The notes under the pieces: generated by a model
Databases searched by the model: none
What the model was told of the DNA's origin: nothing
The model's input: the letters and a program-made list of their open reading frames with translations, nothing else
Source: Pseudomonadota bacterium
GTDB taxonomy: Bacteria > Pseudomonadota > Alphaproteobacteria > Rhizobiales > Rhizobiaceae
Direction: 5' to 3'
DNA: 64,000 nucleotides
Assembly (NCBI GenBank): GCA_023435335.1
Contig: JAEYRU010000246.1
Location: 12,166 to 76,165, forward strand
Shown here: piece after piece, positions 26,645-35,224 of the stretch
Numbering within the stretch: the first letter of the stretch is position 1
Layout: every line of letters starts with the position of its first letter
Program-made: the position numbers and the translations under genes

Positions 26645-27625
26645 ATGAAGGCGATCGCCATCAGCCGCCCCGGCGGCCCTGAAGTGCTCGACATGGTCGA
26701 GCGGGAGAAGCCCGTACCCGGCGATGGCGAGATACTCGTCAAGGTCGAGGCAATCGGGCTCAATCGACCCGACGTGCAACAGCGACGCGGGCTCTACCCG
26801 CCGCCGCCGGGCGCAAGCGACCTCCCGGGTCTCGACATCGCCGGCACGATCGAGTCGGTCGGCAAAGGTATCGATACCTCGCGTATCGGCGAAAAGGTGT
26901 GCGCATTGGCCAATGGTGGCGGTTACGCAGAATACTGCGCCGTTCCCGCGGTGCAGGCCATGCCGATCCCAAGGGGGCTGAGCGTGGTGGAAGGCGCTTC
27001 GCTGCCGGAGGTATTTTTCACCGCGTGGAACAACGTCGTCTGGCTGGGCCGCCTGGCAAGGGGAGAGCGCCTGCTGGTCCAGGGTGGTACAAGTGGAGTC
27101 GGCATCGCGGCGCTGCAGATCGCCAACCGCCTGTTCAATGCGGAAACTTATGCGACCGCAGGCACCAGGGAGAAGCGTGCCGTGTGCGGACAGCTGGGTG
27201 CTCGTGCGGCGGTCGACTATCACGACGCCGACTGGCCCGAGCAGGTGAAGGCGGCCGCCGGCGGCAAGGGCATGGACATCATCCTCGACGGCCATGCCGG
27301 CCCCTACACGCAGAAACAGCTCGACCTGCTGGATTTCGATGGCCGGCTGGTGCTGATCGCCAGCCATCTGGCTGAATTCTCAGAGATCAACACCAGGCTT
27401 CTGGTGCGCCGCCGGCTGACGCTCACCGGCTCGACGCTCCGGCCGCGGCCGGCCGAATACAAGGGGCGGATCGCTGCTGAACTCGTGCAAAAGGTCTGGC
27501 CGCTGATCGAGTCAGGCGGGATCACGACCCGCATTCACGAAGTCTTCGCGTTCGACCAGATGCGCGAGGCCCACGCTGTCCTCGACCGCAACGAGCAGAT
27601 CGGCAAGATCGTGGTGACGCTGTGA
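26645..27625 (+). CDS. Zinc-independent quinone oxidoreductase/enoyl reductase (PIG3 type)
   Basis: A 326-residue NADPH-dependent oxidoreductase of the medium-chain family. NRPDVQQRRGLYPPPPGASD and LPGLDIAGTIESVG match the PIG3 subgroup; EVFFTAWNNV follows, then LLVQGGTSGVGIAALQIA with the nucleotide-binding GGTSGVG. The zinc ligands of alcohol dehydrogenases are missing, as expected. It could reduce a quinone or a conjugated carbonyl. It begins 9 bp after the FAH gene and is part of the same operon. Confidence 0.88.
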   Translation: MKAIAISRPGGPEVLDMVEREKPVPGDGEILVKVEAIGLNRPDVQQRRGLYPPPPGASDLPGLDIAGTIESVGKGIDTSRIGEKVCALANGGGYAEYCAVPAVQAMPIPRGLSVVEGASLPEVFFTAWNNVVWLGRLARGERLLVQGGTSGVGIAALQIANRLFNAETYATAGTREKRAVCGQLGARAAVDYHDADWPEQVKAAAGGKGMDIILDGHAGPYTQKQLDLLDFDGRLVLIASHLAEFSEINTRLLVRRRLTLTGSTLRPRPAEYKGRIAAELVQKVWPLIESGGITTRIHEVFAFDQMREAHAVLDRNEQIGKIVVTL

Positions 27626-27647
27626 GGACCGTACGGGGGCCACATCG

Positions 27648-28102
27648 ATGCTGACCGTCGAACATGCGCTCGAACTGCAGGCATACGCGGGCAAGGAACT
27701 CGGCGTGTCCGACTGGGTGGCGGTCACACAGAGGGACATCGACGATTTCGCACGGCTGACCGGCGACGATCACTGGATCCATGTCGACGCGGCGCGCGCC
27801 GCAACCGAGATGCCCGGTGGAAGAACCATCGCCCACGGCCTGCTTGTGCTTTCCTACGTTCCGGCCCTGCAAAGGCAGATCTACCGGATTCTGCAGCGCG
27901 GTCGCGGCTTCAACTACGGCTACGAACGCGTCCGCTTCCTCTCTCCGGTGCCCGTGGAAAGCCGCGTGCGGCTACGGCAGGCGATGGTCGGGGCCACGCG
28001 CCACGACAAGGGTACGCGGCTCGAAATCGACGCCACGATGGAGATCGAGGGCTCGGAACGGCCAGCCATCGTCGCGCGGTGCATCATCCTTATCGAGGAC
28101 AA

Positions 28103-28106
<4 letters not shown>
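27648..28106 (+). CDS. MaoC-type enoyl-CoA hydratase-like dehydratase
   Basis: A 152-residue hot-dog-fold protein. FARLTGDDHWIHVDAARA holds the hydratase-2 motif with the catalytic Asp and His, and GGRTIAHGLLVLSY is the following conserved helix. Length is typical of single-domain MaoC hydratases (NodN-like). The stop overlaps the acyl-CoA ligase start as ATGA, suggesting it acts on a CoA thioester produced by that ligase. Confidence 0.88.
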
Positions 28107-29634
<1,528 letters not shown>

Positions 29635-29638
<4 letters not shown>

Positions 29639-30390
29639 CGGACGACTTGCGACTGCCGCATCCCGAGGTCGCGCTGGTGACCGGCGCCAGCAGCGGCATC
29701 GGCCGCGCCACTGCCGTCCGGCTCTCAGCACTCGGCTCGAAGGTGGTGGTCGGCTACAACAGCCGCCGCGACGCGGCTGAAGCGGTTGTCGCCGAACTCG
29801 AGGGCGAGGGCCATGCCGCCATGCGGATCTCGCTGGAAGACGAAACGAGCATTGCCGCAGCGGTGGCTGCAGTCGAGGCCCGATTCGGAAGGCTCGACGC
29901 CCTGGTCAACAATGGCGGTAGCACGACTCCTGTACCGCTCAACGATATCGACGGTTTGACGGACGACATCTTCGACCGCACGGTGCGTCTCAACCTGCGT
30001 GGGCCCTTCTCGATGGTGCGGGCCTTCCGGCCGCTACTGGAGAAAGGGAGCAATGCCGCGATCGTCAACGTTTCCTCGCTTGCGGCGCAGAAGGGGGCAG
30101 GGAGCAGTCTAGCCTATTGCGCCGCCAAGGGCGGCCTCGACACGCTCACGATCGGACTTGCCAGGGTGCTGGCGCCGAAGGTCCGGGTGTTCTCGGTTTC
30201 GCCGGCGGGGGTGGACACTGAATTCGTGCCGGGCCGCACGCGCGATCAGCTCGAGGCGATGGCGGACAAGATGCCGTTGCGCAAGATCACTTCGGCCGAT
30301 GATGTCGCCCGCGCCATCGTCGCCGCAATCACCCATTTGACCAGTTCGACGGGGATCATCATCACGGTGGACGAAGGCCGGCACCTGTAG
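29635..30390 (+). CDS. Short-chain dehydrogenase/reductase
   Basis: A 251-residue classical SDR. The cofactor motif is TGASSGIG (about residues 14-21), the structural motif reads NNGG rather than NNAG, and the active site is VNVSSLAAQKG followed by YCAAKGG (Tyr-x3-Lys). The GTG at 29635 overlaps the ligase stop (GTGA) and is preferred to a frame extension inside the ligase. Last gene of the operon; it converges on a MaoC gene. A 3-hydroxyacyl or sugar-alcohol oxidation is likely but unproven. Confidence 0.9.
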
Positions 30391-30413
30391 GCAGTCGCAC
30401 CCGCCTAGGCCGA

Positions 30414-30448
30414 CGGCTTCCTCGCCCTATCGGGCGGCTTCCTCGCCC
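30414..30448. repeat. Imperfect 21-bp tandem repeat over a stop codon
   Basis: CGGCTTCCTCGCCC occurs at 30414-30427 and again at 30435-30448, exactly 21 bp (seven codons) apart. The two copies span the stop and last codons of the MaoC gene on the - strand, so a slippage duplication seems to have copied the codons for GEEAA beyond the present stop. No function is proposed. Confidence 0.65.
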
Positions 30449-30891
30449 AGGGGTCGCGCCGGCACCTGGCCCAGCGTCAGCAGAGTCAGGACCGCGTCGC
30501 CGTCCTGATTGGTCATCGTGACCCTGGTGCGGATGGTTCCGAACTGCGGGCGCGATTTTGATCGCTCGACCCCAACCACCTCGCGCGTGACGGTCAGCAC
30601 GTCGCCCGGCCGCACAGGCTTTCGCCAGCGCAACTCGTCGATGCCGAGCCCGACCATCGGGGTGTCGCCATAGCCGCCGCTTTCCACGAACAGCCGCATC
30701 GACAGCGCCGCGACCTGCCAGCCGCTGGCGATGACGCTCCCGAACCTGCCCTGCGCGGCCTTTTCAGGATCGGTATGGATAGGCTGCGGATCGTACTGCC
30801 GGGCGTAGGTGACGATATGATCCTGCGTCATCTCGAAGGGGCGACTGGTCCAGGTTTCGCCGATCTCGAAGTCTTCCAGGTATCGGGGCAT
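30427..30891 (-). CDS. MaoC-type dehydratase
   Basis: A 154-residue hot-dog-fold protein. YLEDFEIGETW at the start and the hydratase motif YARQYDPQPIHTDPEKA, followed by FGSVIASGWQVAAL, place it with MaoC/NodN-like enoyl-CoA hydratases. It is the third gene of a - strand operon behind the two fumarase-like subunits (3-bp gap). It is not a close copy of the MaoC at 27648. The likely role is reversible hydration of a CoA ester. Confidence 0.88.
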   Translation of the reverse strand: MPRYLEDFEIGETWTSRPFEMTQDHIVTYARQYDPQPIHTDPEKAAQGRFGSVIASGWQVAALSMRLFVESGGYGDTPMVGLGIDELRWRKPVRPGDVLTVTREVVGVERSKSRPQFGTIRTRVTMTNQDGDAVLTLLTLGQVPARPLGEEAAR

Positions 30892-30894
30892 GGC

Positions 30895-31560
30895 TCATTT
30901 GCTCTTCATGGTAGGTGCGGTGTTCGGGGAGGGTTTCCGTGCGGCCTCGAGTTCCTTGAGGATGTCGGGCAACCGGCTTCTCGCCTGGTTCTGCAATGCC
31001 TCGTACATCGAATTCCCGTGCGCATCGATGGCGACGGTGACCGGGCCGAAGCCCTGGAGCCGGAAGCGCGCCAGGCGGAACTGCTCGATCAGATCGTCCC
31101 AACCGGTCTCCAGCTGCTCCACGACACCATCGCTCAGCAATGGAGAGGCGCCGCCGGGCATCGAGAAGTAGACACAGCCGGCCTCCTTCATTGCCTCGAC
31201 GCAGGCCACGCCCATGCCTCCCTTGCCTCCGGTAGAGGTCAGGCGAAGCCGGCGGATGATGTCGGGCATGAAGGCGTCGAAGCGGGTCGACGTCGTCGGG
31301 TTGACGTAGTTAGGCAGCCAGCGCCCGTTCTCCTCCCGGCACGAGCTTCCAAGATGGAAGATCGCGCCGCCTTCGAGCGGAAATGGCAGCGGCCGGTGCC
31401 CGTCGAGTGCGTCGATGATGCGCTGATGCGTCGGAAAACCGGCGGTGACGACGACCTCTCCGTCGAGCAGGACGAGTTCGCCGACCGCCAGGCTTCGCGC
31501 CTCTTCACGCGTCAACGGCAGTGTGAGCCGCCGCAAGCTACCGTGCTCCGGCCTATTCAA
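30895..31560 (-). CDS. Class I fumarase/L-tartrate dehydratase-like beta subunit
   Basis: A 221-residue protein matching the C-terminal half of class I (iron-sulfur) fumarases, as in TtdB. Conserved points are LTREEARSLAVGELVLLDG, AGFPTHQRIID, and the glycine-rich TSTGGKGGMG, followed by the C-terminal GPVTVAIDAHGNSMYE. It pairs with the alpha subunit gene, which it overlaps by 8 bp. Two-subunit members dehydrate tartrate, fumarate/malate, mesaconate or 3-methylmalate-type acids. Context (hydroxyacid and acid-sugar genes) favours a 2-hydroxy diacid other than housekeeping malate. Confidence 0.88.
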   Translation of the reverse strand: MNRPEHGSLRRLTLPLTREEARSLAVGELVLLDGEVVVTAGFPTHQRIIDALDGHRPLPFPLEGGAIFHLGSSCREENGRWLPNYVNPTTSTRFDAFMPDIIRRLRLTSTGGKGGMGVACVEAMKEAGCVYFSMPGGASPLLSDGVVEQLETGWDDLIEQFRLARFRLQGFGPVTVAIDAHGNSMYEALQNQARSRLPDILKELEAARKPSPNTAPTMKSK

Positions 31561-32422
31561 GGCGTGTCACCGTGCCGTCGCCAGCGATGCGAAGGGTTGT
31601 TCGCCGGTTGATCCAGCAGTTGAAGCACACCGCGACCGGCACGAAGCCGTGGCCATGCGCATAGTCGACGTGGACCGCGAGCGCAGTCGTATCGCCGCCG
31701 GTTCCCATCGGGCCGAAGCCTGTCCTGTTCACCGCGGCGAGCAGCCGCGCCTCCATGTCGCGTACCATTGGATCCTCGTGAACGCTGCCAATCGTGCGCA
31801 GCGTCGCACGCTTCGCCATCTTGGCGGCGTGGTCGAAGGAGCCGCCGATGCCCATCCCGATAACCACCGGGGGACAGTGCTGCGAGCCGGCCTCCAGCAC
31901 GCATTGCATGAAGTATTCCTCGATCTCGCTGATCTTCGGATAGCTGAAGACCTTCAAGTCGGCCCAGCGGCCCGAACCGAGCGCCTTGGGCGAGCAGGTG
32001 ATCTCCATGTAGTCGGCGCCGTCGATCACGTCGAACGACAGGATCGGCATGTCCCGGCCCTGGTAGCTTCGCTCCAGGGTCAGCGGATGAGTGATGAACT
32101 TCAGGATTGGGGGCTGGATGGTATCGACGAGATCGGCGAAACCATCGACGAAGGCCCGGCGGATGTCGCCGTCCAGGCTGAGCTTTGTGCCGATCTTGAC
32201 GAAATAGGTCGGGAAACCTGCGTCCGAGCAGGCATGCCGGTCGTCGCGCTCGGCGGCCCTCGCCGCCGCCCGCATGAAGTCGAGCGTCTTCTGCGAGGCA
32301 GGGCTGGACTCGCGTTCGCGCGCGGCATCAAGGGCCGCCAGCGTGTCGTCTGGTACCTTCTTCAGTGACCAGCCATAGAGGTCGCGCGCCGCCTGACGGA
32401 CCACGTCATAGGTGATGGGCAA
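31553..32422 (-). CDS. Class I fumarase/L-tartrate dehydratase-like alpha subunit
   Basis: About 289 residues; the [4Fe-4S] catalytic subunit. Three cluster cysteines are visible at roughly 65 (ACSDAGFP), 182 (GSQHCPP) and 268 (CFNCWINRR). The start is a choice. The frame stays open to an ATG at 32548, but the extra 42 residues are Arg-rich, fit no family pattern and would cover the operator at 32500-32516. The TTG at 32422 has gggagaag just upstream and puts the first family residues (ITYDVVRQAARDLY) at the N-terminus, at normal length for the family. First gene of the operon with the beta subunit and MaoC. Confidence 0.85.
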   Translation of the reverse strand: MPITYDVVRQAARDLYGWSLKKVPDDTLAALDAARERESSPASQKTLDFMRAAARAAERDDRHACSDAGFPTYFVKIGTKLSLDGDIRRAFVDGFADLVDTIQPPILKFITHPLTLERSYQGRDMPILSFDVIDGADYMEITCSPKALGSGRWADLKVFSYPKISEIEEYFMQCVLEAGSQHCPPVVIGMGIGGSFDHAAKMAKRATLRTIGSVHEDPMVRDMEARLLAAVNRTGFGPMGTGGDTTALAVHVDYAHGHGFVPVAVCFNCWINRRTTLRIAGDGTVTRLE

Positions 32423-32499
32423 GCTCTTCTCCCAAGCCGCGATGCGCAGCCTCCTCAGTCTGCGCGCCCGGTCCCCCGAGGCAAACCGGCCGACTCCTC

Positions 32500-32516
32500 G
32501 TTTCGGTGTGCGGAAT
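32500..32516. promoter_or_regulatory. IclR-type operator candidate 3 (divergent promoter)
   Basis: GTTTCG-GTGTG-CGGAAT, 10 of 12 matches. With the TTG starts chosen here its centre is about 86 bp from the fumarase-like alpha start and about 85 bp from the Ldh-type start, the same mirrored placement as site 2. Confidence 0.48.
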
Positions 32517-32592
32517 GTCACCGACTGGGATTCCGTCGCCTGCGCCATGGTCTATAGCGTTGCCAAGGAGATCGTCGCATGGGAGAGATCGA

Positions 32593-33651
32593 TTGGCGCA
32601 GCACGGCGAACCGGCTCGGATAAGCAGGCGGCAAGCGGAAAGGTTCGCAGCACGGCTGTTCGAACTCGCCGGTGTTGAGCCCGAGGTGGCCGCAACGGTC
32701 GCAAGGGGGCTGGTCGAGGCGGAACTGGAGGGGAACCCCTCGCATGGGCTGCTGCAGCTTCCCGTCTATGTGCGCCGTGTGCTCGCCGGCACAATCTCGA
32801 GGACGGCGGAACTCAGGGAAATCCATCGCAGCGGCGCGGTTTCGGTATTCGATGCCGGGCTTGCGCTCGGCCATGCCGCGGCGGAGCAATTGGCAGGGAT
32901 CGCGGTCGACCGCGCCCTGGAGCACGGCATCTCGGCGGTGGCGGTCCGCGGCGCCACGCATTTCGGCGTCGCAGGGCGTTATGCGCATATGATCGCCGAG
33001 GCCGGCATGGTGGGTATTGTGATGTGCAACACCCGGCCGATGATGCCGGTTCCTGGCGGGCACGTGAGGGCCGTCGGCAACAATCCGCTGGCGATCGCGG
33101 TGCCTTGCGCGGGCCAACCGCCCATCGTCTTCGACATGGCGATGAGTGCGGCGGCGATGGGGCGCATCCGGCAGGCAGCGCAGAAGGGCGAGCCGATCCC
33201 CGCCGGCTGGGCGGTCGATGCCGAAGGGCACGACACGACGGACGCGAATGTGGCGATCGCGGGCATGCTGCTGCCGGCCGGCGGCGCCAAGGGGTTCGGG
33301 CTCGCGCTCATGGTCGACCTGCTCTGTGCCATGTCGGGCGGAGCCGCCGGCTCTGAGATCGGATCCATGTATGACGATCCGCACGCTGGATGGGAGAGTT
33401 CCTGGCTGCTCCTGGCGATGGATCCTGAACGGTTCGGGCTTTCGACGCCCTACGCCGCGCGCGTCGCTGAATTGGCCGCGAACGTTAGAAAGGCTGCGCC
33501 CGATCCTTCGATGGCGCTGCCGGGGGAGCGCAAGCGGTCGGCGCTCGCTCGCGCCAGCGAATTCATCACTCTCGCGGCGGGTACGGTGGCGAGCCTCAAC
33601 GCGCTATCCCGCGAACTCGGTGGTGAGCCCTTGCCGCAGGGTGATAGTTGA
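32593..33651 (+). CDS. Ldh-family (type 2 malate/L-lactate) dehydrogenase
   Basis: A 352-residue NAD(P)-dependent 2-hydroxyacid dehydrogenase of the MDH2/LDH2 superfamily, unrelated to Rossmann LDH. Family motifs: NPSHGLLQLPVYVRRV, GATHFGVAGRYAH with the catalytic His region, PGGHVRAVGNNPLAIAVP, and GGAKGFGLALMVDLL. The TTG at 32593 has gggagag upstream and fits the family N-terminus; the frame is open further but without similarity. Homologues act on 2-hydroxy acids, 2,3-diketogulonate, ureidoglycolate, sulfolactate or cyclic imino acids. It heads a two-gene transcript with the aldehyde dehydrogenase. Confidence 0.85.
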   Translation: MAQHGEPARISRRQAERFAARLFELAGVEPEVAATVARGLVEAELEGNPSHGLLQLPVYVRRVLAGTISRTAELREIHRSGAVSVFDAGLALGHAAAEQLAGIAVDRALEHGISAVAVRGATHFGVAGRYAHMIAEAGMVGIVMCNTRPMMPVPGGHVRAVGNNPLAIAVPCAGQPPIVFDMAMSAAAMGRIRQAAQKGEPIPAGWAVDAEGHDTTDANVAIAGMLLPAGGAKGFGLALMVDLLCAMSGGAAGSEIGSMYDDPHAGWESSWLLLAMDPERFGLSTPYAARVAELAANVRKAAPDPSMALPGERKRSALARASEFITLAAGTVASLNALSRELGGEPLPQGDS

Positions 33652-33681
33652 TATCTGTCTGACTGCTGGAGGAACGGGCAC

Positions 33682-35115
33682 ATGCTCGACACGACAAGGT
33701 TCTACATCGACGGCCGGTGGGTGACACCGCTGGGGACCGAACAACTCGGCGTCTTCAATCCGGCGACGGAAGAGGAGGTCGCGAGGATCGTGCTGGGATC
33801 GGCCGGCGATGTGGACCGCGCCGCGCGCGCCGCCCGCAAGGCCTTTGCCGCATATGCCGAGACAAGCCGGGAGGAGCGTCTCGGCTACCTGCACCGGATT
33901 GTCGACGGTTTCCGCCGCAGGCTGCCGGAACTTTCGCACATGATGACGCAGGAGATGGGTGCGCCAATCACCTTCTCCACCCAGCGTCAGGCCACCGTTG
34001 CCCTGTTCCATTTCGAGGAAGCGATCCGGGTGCTGGAAAAGTTCGAGTTCGAGTGGGCCGAGGGCGTGGGAAGCATTCGCCGCGAACCGATCGGCGTCTG
34101 CGGCATGATCACGCCGTGGAACTGGCCGCTTAACCAGATGGCGTCCAAGGTCGCGCCGGCGCTGGCCACCGGTTGCACCATCGTCCTGAAACCCAGCGAG
34201 GTCGCCCCTCTCAGCGCCATGATGCTGGCGCAGGTCATCGATGAGGCCGGCGTGCCGCCCGGTGTGTTCAACCTCGTCAACGGCGCGGGCGTCCCGGTGG
34301 GCGAGGCCATTGCTTCGCACCCTGAGATCGACATGGTCTCCTTCACCGGGTCTACCCATGCCGGCATCCGCGTCGCGCAACTTGCCGCCGAAACCGTCAA
34401 ACGCGTCGCGCAGGAACTTGGCGGCAAGTCGGCCAACATCATCCTCGACGATGTCGAAATGTCCAAAGCCGTCGCGGAAGGCCTGCGCGCCTGCTACACC
34501 AATGCCGGCCAGAACTGCCAATCGCCGACACGCATGCTGGTGCCCGCCGCCGCGCGCGAGGCAGTTATCGCCGCCGCGAGGTCGGCTGCCGCGGCGATCA
34601 GGGTAGGCGATCCGATGGATCCCGAGACTGAACTCGGGCCGCTGGTCAGCCGCCAGCAATTCGACAAGGTCCAGAGCCTTATCCAGTCAGGTATCGACGA
34701 GGGGGCGACGCTGGTCGCCGGCGGCGTTGGCCGGCCGGCCGAGTTTAACCGCGGCTTCTTCGTGCGCCCGACGGTCTTCGCAGACGTGGAGCCGGGCATG
34801 CGCATCGCGCGGGAGGAGATATTCGGCCCAGTGCTGTCGATCATGTCGTACGAGACCGAGGATGAAGCGGTCGAGATTGCCAACAATACGCCCTTTGGGC
34901 TGGCGGGCTTCGTCCAGTCGAGCGACCCGGCGCGCGCCCGCCGCATCGCCAACCGCCTTCGCGCGGGCCGCGTCTACTACAACGGCGCTCCCTTCGACCG
35001 GGCGCTGCCGTTCGGAGGCTACAAGCAATCCGGCAACGGGCGGGAATTCGGCCGCTTCGGCTTCGAGGACTATCTGGAAGTCAAGGCGTTGCTTGGCTTT
35101 CCTGCCGTGCAGTGA
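33682..35115 (+). CDS. Aldehyde dehydrogenase family protein
   Basis: A 477-residue NAD(P)-dependent aldehyde dehydrogenase. Complete active site: PWNWPL (Asn147), KPSEVAP (Lys170), FTGSTHAG, ELGGKSANII (Glu245) and GQNCQSP (Cys279); the C-terminal EEIFGPVL and FGGYKQSGNGRE are also present. It follows the Ldh-type gene by 30 bp with a ribosome site (ctggagg). It is likely to oxidise an aldehyde arising in the pathway to the acid; the specific aldehyde is unknown. Confidence 0.93.
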   Translation: MLDTTRFYIDGRWVTPLGTEQLGVFNPATEEEVARIVLGSAGDVDRAARAARKAFAAYAETSREERLGYLHRIVDGFRRRLPELSHMMTQEMGAPITFSTQRQATVALFHFEEAIRVLEKFEFEWAEGVGSIRREPIGVCGMITPWNWPLNQMASKVAPALATGCTIVLKPSEVAPLSAMMLAQVIDEAGVPPGVFNLVNGAGVPVGEAIASHPEIDMVSFTGSTHAGIRVAQLAAETVKRVAQELGGKSANIILDDVEMSKAVAEGLRACYTNAGQNCQSPTRMLVPAAAREAVIAAARSAAAAIRVGDPMDPETELGPLVSRQQFDKVQSLIQSGIDEGATLVAGGVGRPAEFNRGFFVRPTVFADVEPGMRIAREEIFGPVLSIMSYETEDEAVEIANNTPFGLAGFVQSSDPARARRIANRLRAGRVYYNGAPFDRALPFGGYKQSGNGREFGRFGFEDYLEVKALLGFPAVQ

Positions 35116-35135
35116 CCGGTTCGACCTTTCTTGGA

Positions 35136-35152
35136 TTTTCGTCGGACGAAAT
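35136..35152. promoter_or_regulatory. IclR-type operator candidate 4 (upstream of coxL-denD-otnI)
   Basis: TTTTCG-TCGGA-CGAAAT, 11 of 12 matches, 81 bp before the CoxL-type start and 21 bp after the aldehyde dehydrogenase stop. Its presence suggests a separate promoter for the coxL-denD-otnI transcript. Confidence 0.6.
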
Positions 35153-35224
35153 TAGTCCCAACCGCGAAGGTCGTGGAAATCGGCGGCTGATATTGTAGAA
35201 GGCCTCATCACGGAGAGGGAATGT

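Noticed and set aside
25307..27367. Open frame of 686 codons on the - strand
   Set aside because: It is antisense to three well-supported genes (DUF6282, FAH, quinone oxidoreductase), has no recognisable domain, and is expected from high third-position G+C.
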